DNA of 64,000 nucleotides from positions 1-64,000 of the forward strand of contig NZ_LIQQ01000038.1 in NCBI RefSeq assembly GCF_001418565.1. The letters are read 5' to 3'. The notes beneath the pieces are model-generated. The model saw only the letters and a list, made by a program, of their open reading frames with translations. It was not told the origin of the DNA and did not search any database. Position 1 is the first letter of the stretch, and every line of letters starts with the position of its first letter. The DNA is from Streptomyces graminilatus. GTDB lineage: Bacteria; Actinomycetota; Actinomycetes; Streptomycetales; Streptomycetaceae. This document shows, piece after piece, positions 45,690-54,230 of the stretch. Both the position numbers and the translations under genes were made by a program.

Positions 45690-46729
45690 CGGCGACGAAG
45701 ACGACGGAGGCGGAGATGCGACAGATGGCGGCGGCTCCCGCACTGCTCGACATCGAGCACCTCCGTATCGACCTGCCCGGACGCGGTCGCGGCGACAGCA
45801 TGCGGCGTGTCATCCACGACGTCAGCCTGAGCGTGGCGCCGGGCGCCTCGGTCGGCCTGGTCGGCGAGTCGGGGTCCGGGAAGTCGATGACCACGAAGGC
45901 GGTCATGGGCCTGCTGCCGAAGGGCGCCAAGGTCTCCGGTGCGGTCAGGTTCCGTGGGGAGGACGTCTCGACGTACGACCGCAAACGGTGGACCGCCTAT
46001 CGCAGCCACGACGCCTCGATGATCCACCAGGACCCCCGGTCCTACACCAACCCCCTGGTCAGAATGGGCGACTTCCTCATCGAGTCGGTGGTCGCCACCC
46101 GGCAGATGACCCGGGACGAGGCCCGCGACAAGGCGTGCGCGCTGCTGCGCGAGGTGGGCATCGCCGACGCGGCCCGACGTATGGAGCAGTATCCGCACGA
46201 ACTCTCCGGCGGCCTGCTCCAGCGGATGATGATCGTCATGGCGCTGATGCCCTCACCGTCGCTCGTGCTGGCGGACGAGCCGACCACCGCGCTCGACCCG
46301 ACGGTGCAGTCCGAGGTGGTGGCCATCCTCTCCGAGCAGATCCGTGAACGCTCGGTCGGTCTCCTCTTCATCACGCACGACCTCGACCTCGCGGCGGCCA
46401 TCAACGACTCCCTGGCGGTGATGTACGCCGGTGTGATCGTCGAGAAGGGCCCCTCCTCGGCGCTGGTGGCCCACCCCCGGCACCCGTACACCGCCGGGCT
46501 GCTGCGCTCGCGTCCCCGGCTGGACGAGGTCGAGGAGCTACGGGCGATCCCGGGGCGCCCGCTGTCGGCCTTCGAGGCCGGCAAGGGCTGTGTGTTCGCG
46601 TCGCGGTGCGAGTTCGCGACGGACCGCTGCCGTGAGGAGCGGCCGGAGCTGATCGAGGCCGGCGGGCGGAGCGTCGCCTGCCACCGGGCCGACGAACTGT
46701 CCGATGTCCTGGTGGGAGGGTCCGCATGA
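45686..46729 (+). CDS. ABC importer ATPase, DppD type, module II
   Basis: This 347-residue ATPase has Walker A GESGSGKS, signature LSGGLLQR, Walker B LVLADEPTTALDP, ITHD and a C-terminal cysteine cluster (GCVFASRCEFATDRC). The N-terminal 20 residues before the ATPase core are charged and low in conservation. The ATG overlaps the permease stop. Confidence 0.9.
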   Translation: MTATKTTEAEMRQMAAAPALLDIEHLRIDLPGRGRGDSMRRVIHDVSLSVAPGASVGLVGESGSGKSMTTKAVMGLLPKGAKVSGAVRFRGEDVSTYDRKRWTAYRSHDASMIHQDPRSYTNPLVRMGDFLIESVVATRQMTRDEARDKACALLREVGIADAARRMEQYPHELSGGLLQRMMIVMALMPSPSLVLADEPTTALDPTVQSEVVAILSEQIRERSVGLLFITHDLDLAAAINDSLAVMYAGVIVEKGPSSALVAHPRHPYTAGLLRSRPRLDEVEELRAIPGRPLSAFEAGKGCVFASRCEFATDRCREERPELIEAGGRSVACHRADELSDVLVGGSA

Positions 46730-47637
46730 CCGGCGACACCCGGATGACCGATGACATCCGCACGGCAGGCGACCCCCGCCTGGCCGAAGAGATCCGTATG
46801 ACAGGCGACCCCGTGGTGACAGCCAACATCCTTGAGGTCCGCGGGCTGCGGAAGACTTTCGTCACCCGTGGCGCGGCAGGCCATGGGGAGCATGTCGCGG
46901 TCGACGACGTGTCCTTCGACGTCCCGCGCGGCTCGTGTCTGGCGATCGTCGGGGAGTCGGGCTCGGGCAAGACCACGACCGCCCGGATCGTCGCCGGCCT
47001 GGAGACCGCCGACACCGGCACGGTGACGATCGACGGTGAGACCGCCGCAGGGCGCGGGAGCCGGCGGGGACGGGCGGCACGGCCGGTCCAGATGGTCTTC
47101 CAGGACCCGTTCGGCTCCCTCGACCCCCGCCAGCGTGTGGGCGCCGCGATCGACGAACTGCTGCGGCTGCACCACCGGCTCGGCAGGGCCGAACGCCGTG
47201 CCCGGGTGCTCGAACTCCTCGCGCAGGTGGGGCTGGACGAGCGATGTGCGGGCGAGTTCCCGGGGAACCTCTCCGGCGGGCAGCGTCAGCGCGTCGCGAT
47301 CGCCAGGGCCCTGTCGATGGAGCCGAAGCTGCTGATCCTGGACGAGGCGGTGTCGGCCCTCGACGTCAGTGTCCAGGCGCAGGTGCTCAACCTGCTGATC
47401 GACATCCGCCGGCAGACCGGGATCAGCTATCTCTTCATCTCCCACGACCTCGCGGTCGTCCGTCAGATCAGCGACCGCTGCGCGGTGATGTGCGACGGAC
47501 GTCTGGTGGAGGAGGGCACGACGGCCGAGGTGCTCGGCAGCCCTCGTGAGGAGTACACCCGGACCCTGATCGACGCGGTCCCACGGCCCGGCTGGACACC
47601 CCGGCGCCGTACGGGACCGGCCGAGTCCGGGGAGTGA
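46726..47637 (+). CDS. ABC importer ATPase, DppF type, module II
   Basis: This 303-residue ATPase has Walker A GESGSGKT, signature NLSGGQRQR, Walker B LLILDEAVSALDV and ISHD. Its first 25 residues are an odd internal repeat in which MTGD/MTDD and IR-x-GDP units recur (MTGDTRMTDDIRTAGDP, then IRMTGDP). The true start could be the later ATG at 46798. The preferred ATG overlaps the upstream stop. Confidence 0.88.
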   Translation: MTGDTRMTDDIRTAGDPRLAEEIRMTGDPVVTANILEVRGLRKTFVTRGAAGHGEHVAVDDVSFDVPRGSCLAIVGESGSGKTTTARIVAGLETADTGTVTIDGETAAGRGSRRGRAARPVQMVFQDPFGSLDPRQRVGAAIDELLRLHHRLGRAERRARVLELLAQVGLDERCAGEFPGNLSGGQRQRVAIARALSMEPKLLILDEAVSALDVSVQAQVLNLLIDIRRQTGISYLFISHDLAVVRQISDRCAVMCDGRLVEEGTTAEVLGSPREEYTRTLIDAVPRPGWTPRRRTGPAESGE

Positions 47638-47670
47638 GCCATGTACCGCCTCGCGGGGCAGGTCCCCCGA

Positions 47671-48279
47671 CTACCGCGCGACAGCGTCCGGTTCACCGGC
47701 CGGACGCCGCACTCCAAGGCCTGCCAGCCCGCGTTCGAGCACCCACTCGACACGGTCCTGCGGCCAAAGGTCCGGGTGCTCGACCACCGACAGGGTGACG
47801 CCGTTGGTCAGGGCCCGCAGATAGCCGACGGACGCTTCGAGTTCGTCGTCGGGCACCAGGTCCTGGAGCCGTTCGCGCAGGAGGGAGCGCATGCGCTCCT
47901 CCATCGCGTCGAAGAAGTGGCCGATCGAGTCGTGTTCGCCGCGATGGGGCACGAGCGCGATCCGGCCGGCCTCGGCCGTCACATCGTCCGCCTCGGCCGG
48001 AGTCATCCAGCGGAGCAGGTTGAGCAGCCGGTCGTAGCCGACCTTTCCCTGGTCGACCTCTTCCATCTGGGCGTCGTACGAACTGATCAGTTCGTCGGTG
48101 ACCGCGACGAACAGCTCGTCCCGGTTGGCGAAGAAATGGGTCACGAGGGTGATGGAGCCGCCGAGTTCCTTGGCGAGGCTCTTCAGGGTCAGCGCCTGTG
48201 TTCCGCCCCTGGCGAGAATGCGGATGGCCGCGTTGGCGATCTCCAGACGGCGTGCGAGGTGGTCGATGGGGCGAGGCAA
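47671..48279 (-). CDS. TetR-family regulator of module II
   Basis: This 202-residue TetR protein has a helix-turn-helix (RLEIANAAIRILARGGTQAL, SLAKELGGSITLVTHFFANR). I chose the TTG at 48279, with GGGAG six bases upstream, because longer starts would place the divergent palindrome at 48331 inside the gene. It converges with the module II transporter genes and diverges from the hotdog-protein gene. Together with the palindrome this suggests autoregulation and control of the 48362 operon, and perhaps of the other module II boxes. Confidence 0.82.
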   Translation of the reverse strand: MPRPIDHLARRLEIANAAIRILARGGTQALTLKSLAKELGGSITLVTHFFANRDELFVAVTDELISSYDAQMEEVDQGKVGYDRLLNLLRWMTPAEADDVTAEAGRIALVPHRGEHDSIGHFFDAMEERMRSLLRERLQDLVPDDELEASVGYLRALTNGVTLSVVEHPDLWPQDRVEWVLERGLAGLGVRRPAGEPDAVAR

Positions 48280-48330
48280 CGAGGCTCCCGGTATCCGTGG
48301 GCTGTCCGCTTCCTGACGGAACTCTTTTAG

Positions 48331-48346
48331 TGTAACGGTTTTTACA
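48331..48346. promoter_or_regulatory. Palindromic operator between TetR and the hotdog/amidase operon
   Basis: TGTAA-CGGTTT-TTACA has perfect 5-bp arms and a 6-bp spacer, preceded by AG (AGTG-like start). The architecture, TRTAR-N6-YTACA, is like the box at 50347 (TATAG-N6-CTACA). It lies 16 bases before the 48362 start. Confidence 0.65.
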
Positions 48347-48361
48347 TCAAGGGGATCGCAC

Positions 48362-48832
48362 ATGGACACACCGGAGTCGGAGACGCGGGAACTCGCCGCG
48401 TCGTGGGCCGAAGTGCCCTCGCTCGCCGGGAGGGAGTTCGTCGGCGGCTGGTTCTCGGCGTCACCCGAGCGGAACGACGCGTTCGACGAGGTGACGTACG
48501 TGAACGACAACAAGCACGTGCTGGACGCGGGGCACTTCCCGGAGGGGCTGATGGAGGGCTTCTACGCCCTTGCCCTCCTCGATCACCTCGTCAACGAGGT
48601 GGTGTACGTCGACGACCCGAAGTGGAGCGGCTGGAACTACGGCCTCGACCGGGTCCGCTTCGTCACCCCGCTGACCGTGGCGGACCGCTTCCGGGTGCGC
48701 GGGACCCTGCGGGAGGTGACGCCGCGGCAGGACGGATATCTCGTCCTCCTCGACTGTGCCTACGAGGTCGAGGGCCGTGACAAGCCGGCGATGGTCGCCG
48801 AATGGCGCGTCCTGTGGACGCTGGAGAACTGA
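48362..48832 (+). CDS. Hotdog-fold protein, MaoC-like
   Basis: This 156-residue protein resembles a MaoC-type/hotdog dehydratase (EGLMEGFYALALLDHLVNEV, then WNYGLDRVRFVTPLTVADRF and a VLLDCAYEVEG strand). MaoC proteins hydrate enoyl-CoA, but the Asp/His catalytic pair is not obvious here. It follows the operator of the TetR gene and starts at the first ATG. Amidase follows seven bases after the stop. It may act on a CoA thioester produced by the ligase at 52192. Confidence 0.68.
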   Translation: MDTPESETRELAASWAEVPSLAGREFVGGWFSASPERNDAFDEVTYVNDNKHVLDAGHFPEGLMEGFYALALLDHLVNEVVYVDDPKWSGWNYGLDRVRFVTPLTVADRFRVRGTLREVTPRQDGYLVLLDCAYEVEGRDKPAMVAEWRVLWTLEN

Positions 48833-48839
48833 GGTCGAG

Positions 48840-50282
48840 ATGAGCGACGAAGACATCCTCTGGATGCCCGGCCACGAGATGGCCGCGGCCATCCGGGCCA
48901 AGGAACTGTCCCCGACAGAGGCGGTCACCGCGGTCCTCGGCCAGTTGGAGAAGGTCGAGCCGCACATCAACGCCTTCGTCACGGTCACCGGCGAACAGGC
49001 GCTGGAGCAGGCGAGGGCAGCGGAGGAGCGGATCGCCCGGGGTGACGAACTCGGGCCACTGCACGGCGTCCCGATCACCGTCAAGGACCTCACCGCCACG
49101 GCGGGGGTACGCACGACGTTCGGCTCGAAGGCCTTCAAGGACTACGTCCCCGAGGAGGACGACATCTCCTGGGCCCGGCTCAAGGCGGCCGGCGCGATCC
49201 TGATCGGCAAGACCACCACCCCGCTCTTCGGCATGCTCGGCATCACCGATTCCGACCTGACCGGGAAGACCTCGACACCCTGGGCCGCGCCGACCCACAC
49301 CTCCGGCGGCTCCAGCGGAGGCGCGGCGGCCTCGGTGGCCTGCGGGGTCGCACCCTTCGCCTGGGGCTCGGACGGCGGCGGCTCCATCCGGGTCCCGGCC
49401 GCCTGCTGCGGCGTGGTGGGCTTCAAGGCCACCCCCAACCTGATCCCCGGCGGCGGGGAGTCACCCTTCGAGACCTCCGCGGTGGTCGGCCCGCTCACCC
49501 GGAACGTCCGGGACGCCGCGCTGCTGCTCGACGTCACCGCGGGACCGCACCCGAGCCTGCCGCTCTCCTCCCCGCTGCCGGCGGAGGGCTTCGAGTCGGC
49601 CACGGTGAACGCCTCCCTGACCGGCCTGCGGATCGCGTACTCGCCGGACTTCGGCAGCGCGGAGATCGACCACGAAGTGCGGTCCGTCGTCGAGGCCGCG
49701 CTCCGCACGTTCGAATCAGCGGGCGGCGCCCGGGTCGATCAGGTGGAGATGAGCGTCCCCGACCCGATCGACTACTTCCACCGGATCTACGCCCCCGCCG
49801 TCCACCTGGCGATGGAGATCCCCACGCCCGCCGGCCGGCTCGGCGACCTGCCGCTGCACCCCGCCGTGTTCCACCAGGCCGAACTGGGGCGCTCCATGGC
49901 GGCGACCGACTACCACCTGGTCCAGCACACGACCCGGGAGGAGATCCTGCGGTCCTTCCTCGGAATCCTCGCGGACCACGATCTGATCGTCACCCCGACC
50001 ATGCCGGTCGCCGCGTTCCCGCACCCGGGCGAGGAGGCGGGCAACACGCACGTCAACGGCAAGCCCGTACGCGAACCCATGCTCGACTTCCACCGGATGA
50101 CGGAGTCGCCGACCCACGCCATGCTGCCCGCGATCAGCGTGAACTGCGGCTTTACGAATGCGGGGCTGCCGGTGGGCCTGCAGATCATCGGCCCGCTGCG
50201 CGCGGACGCCGCCGTACTGGCCGCGGCAGCCGCCTTCGAGAGCCTCACCGACTGGTCGTCACGCCGGCCGCCGATCGCCTGA
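48840..50282 (+). CDS. Amidase (amidase-signature family)
   Basis: This 480-residue amidase-signature enzyme has the Ser-cisSer-Lys triad at K82 (ITVKDLT), S158 in SGGSSGG and S182 in GSDGGGSIRVPA. It hydrolyses a carboxamide, releasing an acid and an amine. No signal peptide is seen. The ATG follows GAGGTCGAG. It lies directly after the hotdog gene in the same operon, close to the CocE-type hydrolase and the CoA ligase. Confidence 0.9.
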   Translation: MSDEDILWMPGHEMAAAIRAKELSPTEAVTAVLGQLEKVEPHINAFVTVTGEQALEQARAAEERIARGDELGPLHGVPITVKDLTATAGVRTTFGSKAFKDYVPEEDDISWARLKAAGAILIGKTTTPLFGMLGITDSDLTGKTSTPWAAPTHTSGGSSGGAAASVACGVAPFAWGSDGGGSIRVPAACCGVVGFKATPNLIPGGGESPFETSAVVGPLTRNVRDAALLLDVTAGPHPSLPLSSPLPAEGFESATVNASLTGLRIAYSPDFGSAEIDHEVRSVVEAALRTFESAGGARVDQVEMSVPDPIDYFHRIYAPAVHLAMEIPTPAGRLGDLPLHPAVFHQAELGRSMAATDYHLVQHTTREEILRSFLGILADHDLIVTPTMPVAAFPHPGEEAGNTHVNGKPVREPMLDFHRMTESPTHAMLPAISVNCGFTNAGLPVGLQIIGPLRADAAVLAAAAAFESLTDWSSRRPPIA

Positions 50283-50344
50283 CGGCGCGAGTCCAGGCGG
50301 CTGCTTGTGCGGCTGGGCTGTTGATTGCCCCGCCGCACGGCGTC

Positions 50345-50367
50345 AATATATAGTGACCGCTACATAG
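50345..50367 (+). promoter_or_regulatory. Module II regulatory box, copy 3 (before the second hydrolase)
   Basis: TATATAGTGACCG (50347-50359) extends to CTACATAG, making TATATAG-N6-CTACATA an almost perfect palindrome. It shares TAYAYAGTGRCYG with the boxes at 40336 and 41986. It lies 78 bases before the hydrolase ATG. Confidence 0.72.
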
Positions 50368-50436
50368 CGCAGGTTACGCATGACGTGCTTCCAAGCTCTC
50401 CGCTCTCCCAGCCACAGCACGAAAGGCAGGCCCCCC

Positions 50437-52107
50437 ATGGAGATCACGCACTTCGAGCCGGGTCCCGTCCCGGCGCAAGCCCGTCCGGTCGCGGTGCCCA
50501 TGCGTGACGGGGTCCAACTGGCGGCCGATGTCTACCTCCCCTCGGACACGGGCCCCGCCCCGGCCGTTCTGGTCCGGCTGCCGTACGACAAGAACGGCGA
50601 ATACTGCTTCATGCGGGAGATCGCGGCCTACATCGTCGGGCGCGGCTACGCCACGGTCGTCCAGGACGTGCGCGGCAAGTTCCGGTCCGAGGGCGACACC
50701 GTGTTCGGCGTCCACGAGGTGAACGACGGTTACGACACCGTCGACTGGGTGTCGAAGCAGGAGTGGTGCGACGGGTCCGTCGTCATGTGGGGCGACTCCT
50801 ATTTCGGGCTGACCCAGCTCGCCGCCGTGGCCTCCGGGCACCCTGCGCTGCGGGCGATCTCCCCGCGCCTGACCGGCACCCAGCTCGCCTCCACCGTTCC
50901 GGCTGCCGACGGCCACCTGGCGGTGGACCCGAACTGGCGCAGGGAGTACTTCGCCACCCACTACATCACCAGGGACACCTACCTCTGGGATGCCGACTGG
51001 TCGCAGCGCCCGCTCGTCGACCAGTTCGAGCAGTTCTTCGCCGAGATCGGCGAGCGCTCGCCCAGCTACGACCGGGACATGACCGAGCCCTCCGCGCTCC
51101 GGGGTCTGGACATCGAGGACCTGGCAGGCGCCCGTCCGGTGCCGACGCTCTTCACCGTCGGCTGGTACGACAACTGCGCGATGTGGTCCTGGCAGGACAT
51201 CACGAGGCTGAGCCAGGACCCCGAGTGGGCGCGGCACCTCCACCTGAGGCTTGAGGCGATCGACCACGAGAACTTCAGCCTCGCCGACGCCCCGATCACG
51301 GCGGAGACCAACCACGCGGAATCCCCGGAGCCCCGGAGCCGCCTGATCGCCAAGATCCTCGACCCCGCGCTGGCCTTCTTCGACCACTGGCTCGGTCGCG
51401 CCGAGGCCGAACAGCCGACGCGCGTCACGTACGAGGTCTGCCAGGAGGGCTGGCGTACGGCCGAGCAGTGGCCGCCGGCGGGCGGTCGTGAGCTGGTCCT
51501 GCACGCGGCAGCGGGCGACGACGAGCGCCACGGGCGTCTCTCCGCGGAGATCCCCTACGACACCGGCGAGTTCCTGCGCTGGACCTCGGACGGTTCGGAC
51601 CTGGTGCCGTCCATCGCGAAGGACCCCTTCGCCATGGTGTACGGCAAGCGTGACCTTGCCGTGGACACCGAGCGCGGTGACGTGGCGTCGGTGGAGAGCG
51701 CGCCCCTCGACGACGACCTCGTCCTTGCCGGGCCGGTCTCTCTGCACGGCGTCCTGCGGGCCGACCAGCCCAGCACGGACCTGCACGTACGACTTCTCGA
51801 CATCGACCAGGAAGGCAGGGGGACGCTGATCGCGCGCGGGAACGTCCGCCTCTTCGGCACCGAGAGCTACACACCCTTCCAGGTCGGTCTCCTGCACGCG
51901 GCCTACCGTGTGGCACCCGGACACCGTCTGCGGCTGCACCTCGCCGACAGCGACCACCCCGACTTCTTCTTCAACCCCGGGGACGGATCGGACTCCTGGA
52001 CCGCGCTCAAGGCGGCCTCCTGCACCAGCACGCTCGCCCTCGGCGGCTCCGAGGGCCTGCGCCTCTCCCTGACGGTGCTGCCGAACCAGGCCGACTGGGC
52101 CGGCTGA
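50437..52107 (+). CDS. CocE/NonD-family hydrolase of module II
   Basis: This 556-residue S15-type hydrolase has the nucleophile S121 in MWGDSYFG, the shared strand MRDGVQLAADVYLP and VLVRLPYDKNG, and a jelly-roll domain at the C-terminus (HGVLRADQPSTDLHVRLLDI). It is a paralogue of the 18918 protein: both open with GPVPAQAR and share VVQDVRGKFRS and the YDNC/FDNV-type region. It has its own promoter with box copy 3. The ATG at 50437 has AAAGGCAGG upstream. Confidence 0.86.
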   Translation: MEITHFEPGPVPAQARPVAVPMRDGVQLAADVYLPSDTGPAPAVLVRLPYDKNGEYCFMREIAAYIVGRGYATVVQDVRGKFRSEGDTVFGVHEVNDGYDTVDWVSKQEWCDGSVVMWGDSYFGLTQLAAVASGHPALRAISPRLTGTQLASTVPAADGHLAVDPNWRREYFATHYITRDTYLWDADWSQRPLVDQFEQFFAEIGERSPSYDRDMTEPSALRGLDIEDLAGARPVPTLFTVGWYDNCAMWSWQDITRLSQDPEWARHLHLRLEAIDHENFSLADAPITAETNHAESPEPRSRLIAKILDPALAFFDHWLGRAEAEQPTRVTYEVCQEGWRTAEQWPPAGGRELVLHAAAGDDERHGRLSAEIPYDTGEFLRWTSDGSDLVPSIAKDPFAMVYGKRDLAVDTERGDVASVESAPLDDDLVLAGPVSLHGVLRADQPSTDLHVRLLDIDQEGRGTLIARGNVRLFGTESYTPFQVGLLHAAYRVAPGHRLRLHLADSDHPDFFFNPGDGSDSWTALKAASCTSTLALGGSEGLRLSLTVLPNQADWAG

Positions 52108-52191
52108 GCCACGGCGACGGTCCGCCACCGCGCGGGTTCCCCTCCTGGGTTTCCACGTTCCCACGTACCACGACGACGTAAGCGAGTTCTG

Positions 52192-53796
52192 ATGACCGAC
52201 CAACTGCGTATCGAGCTGGCCCCCCACCATCGTGGCTTCCTCGGTCTGACCATCCCGGAGGCGCTGGACCTCGCGGCCGACCGGTGGGGCAACGACCTCG
52301 CGATCAGGATCGTCGAGGGCGAGCCGAGCGAGCACACCTGGTCCGAGCTGCGCGAACTCGTGGCCCGGGTCCGCTCCGGGCTGGAGGCGGCGGGTGTGGC
52401 GCCGGGCGACAAAGTCGGCATCATGCTGGGCAACCAGCTCGAGTTCCCGCTGAGCTGGCTGGGCGTCATCGAGGCGGGCGCCGTGGCCGTGCCGCTCAAC
52501 GTCAAGTACACGGCGCGCGAGGTCGACTTCGTCCTGAGCGACGCCGGTGCGCGGTGGCTGATCGCCGGTACCGGGACGGTCGAACGGCTCCAGGAGGACG
52601 GCGCCGTGGGTCCCGTCCCCGCGCACCGCATCGTGGTCGTGGGCGACGACACCCAGGGCGTCGGCCCGGTCTTCTCCGACCTGGTGACGTCGGAGATCAC
52701 TCCGCGCATGCACACGGCCGGGCCACTGGACGTGGTCAACATCCAGTTCACCTCCGGCACCACCGGACTCCCGAAGGGCTGCCTGCTCACCCACGAGTAC
52801 TGGGTCGAGTTCGGGGTCTACTCCAGTGCCCTGTTCGACGACCCGCAGCGCCTGCTGGCCGACCATCCCTTCTACTACATGCAGAACCAGGCGTACTTCA
52901 TGATCGCCATGGCCGGCGGCGGCGCCCTGTGCGTCACCGGCGGTCTCAGCCGCCGCAAGTTCATGGGCTGGCTCATCGACCACTCGATCGACTTCGCCTG
53001 GATCGACGACTTCCTCCTCGATGAACCCGAGAGGTCCACGGACCGTCAACTCGCCATCAAGAAGGCGCCGATGTCGGAGCTCTCCGGGACGGCGCACGCA
53101 GAGCTCGAAGCCCGCTTCGGCCTCCAGGCCCGCGACTGGTACGCGAGCACGGAGGCCGGCAACGGCACCTTCGTCCCCTGGGAGCGCACCGACCTGGTGG
53201 GCAGGCCGACCATCGGCCTGCTGTGGCCCACCCGGGAGGCGAAGATCATCGACGCGGAGGGCCACGAGGTGGAGCCCGGCACCGCCGGTGAACTGTGCCT
53301 GCGCGGCAGCGGCATGATGCTCGGCTACCACAACCGGCCCGAGGCCAACGCCGAACTGTTCCTGCCGGGCGGCTGGTACCGCACGGGCGACCTGGTCCGC
53401 AGGGACTCCGAAGGCCTGTTCTACTTCGAAGGCCGGATCAAGGACATGGTCAAGCGCAGCGGGGAGAACATCTCCTGCGCCGAGGTCGAGATGCGCCTCC
53501 TTGAGATGCCCGAGGTCGCCGAAGCCGGTGTGATCCCTGTCCCCGACCCCGACCGGGGAGAGGAGGCCAAGGCCATACTCGTCCTCAAGGAGGGAATGTC
53601 TGTGTCGGCCGGGGAGATCGAGGCCTGGTGCCGCCAGGGGCTCGCCGCCTTCAAGGTGCCGCGCTACATCGAGTTCCGCGCCGAACTGCCGCACACCTCC
53701 AGCGGGAAGGTGGCGAAGTCCGTACTGCGAGGCGAGGCCGAGCCGTTCGCGGGGGACCTGATCGATCTGCGGGCTCCTGTGCGGGACCGGGGCTGA
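52192..53796 (+). CDS. Acyl-CoA ligase (CaiC-like, AMP-forming)
   Basis: This 534-residue ANL ligase has QFTSGTTGLPKGCLLTHEYW near residue 186, a WYASTEAGNG acyl motif, and the hinge GRIKDMVKRSGENISCAEVE with SGKVAKSVLRG at the end. The STEAGN stretch and length suggest a crotonobetaine/carnitine-CoA-ligase-type enzyme rather than a long-chain one. It should activate a small acid to a CoA ester. It follows the hydrolase after 84 bases and precedes a cupin by 27. Confidence 0.86.
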   Translation: MTDQLRIELAPHHRGFLGLTIPEALDLAADRWGNDLAIRIVEGEPSEHTWSELRELVARVRSGLEAAGVAPGDKVGIMLGNQLEFPLSWLGVIEAGAVAVPLNVKYTAREVDFVLSDAGARWLIAGTGTVERLQEDGAVGPVPAHRIVVVGDDTQGVGPVFSDLVTSEITPRMHTAGPLDVVNIQFTSGTTGLPKGCLLTHEYWVEFGVYSSALFDDPQRLLADHPFYYMQNQAYFMIAMAGGGALCVTGGLSRRKFMGWLIDHSIDFAWIDDFLLDEPERSTDRQLAIKKAPMSELSGTAHAELEARFGLQARDWYASTEAGNGTFVPWERTDLVGRPTIGLLWPTREAKIIDAEGHEVEPGTAGELCLRGSGMMLGYHNRPEANAELFLPGGWYRTGDLVRRDSEGLFYFEGRIKDMVKRSGENISCAEVEMRLLEMPEVAEAGVIPVPDPDRGEEAKAILVLKEGMSVSAGEIEAWCRQGLAAFKVPRYIEFRAELPHTSSGKVAKSVLRGEAEPFAGDLIDLRAPVRDRG

Positions 53797-53823
53797 ATTC
53801 ATGAACCCGAGGAAGGCGTCGTA

Positions 53824-54156
53824 ATGGACCGTTGCGTCGACGCGCACGAAATCGAACTCACCCCCCTACCACTGGAGGCGGACGACATCCTCGCCGGACG
53901 TCCGGTGGCAGCCGCGCGGACACTGGGCGAGCTAGGCGGCACGGAATTCGGCCTGTGGGCCCTGACCGCCGGAACGGTTCGGGACGTCGAGGCCGACGAG
54001 ATCTTCGTCGTACTCGAAGGAGACGCGACCGTCCGTTTCGAGACGGGCGAGAGCATCGAACTCACCCCCGGTGCCGTCGTACGCCTGCACGCGGGGGAAC
54101 GCACCGAGTGGGAGGTCCGCTCGCCACTCCGGAAGCTCTACGTGGCCGTCGGCTGA
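53824..54156 (+). CDS. Cupin of the DUF861 (cupin_3) type
   Basis: This 110-residue protein is a single small cupin (EFGLWALTAGTVRDVEADEI, then VVLEGDATVRFETGESIELT and HAGERTEWEV). Members are often found next to FAD amine oxidases and polyamine genes, with no known catalytic activity. It ends module II. The ATG follows GAGGAAGG. The IS-disturbed zone starts about 75 bases further right. Confidence 0.8.
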   Translation: MDRCVDAHEIELTPLPLEADDILAGRPVAAARTLGELGGTEFGLWALTAGTVRDVEADEIFVVLEGDATVRFETGESIELTPGAVVRLHAGERTEWEVRSPLRKLYVAVG

Positions 54157-54230
54157 GACGCACGCGCTTGAAGCCGGTGTGGTCGATGCTCGCGCGGCTG
54201 GGCCGGGGCGGCGGTCTTTGGCGAGGGGCT

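Noticed and set aside
47641-48330. Plus-strand frame opposite the module II TetR gene
   Set aside because: It mirrors the TetR gene and lacks a start signal or any recognisable domain.
50374-53847. Very long open minus-strand frame (over 1100 codons) across the second hydrolase and CaiC-like ligase
   Set aside because: It lies antisense to two well-recognised genes, has repetitive Arg/Gly/Val-rich content, and no ribosome binding site. Such mirrored frames are usual in GC-rich DNA.
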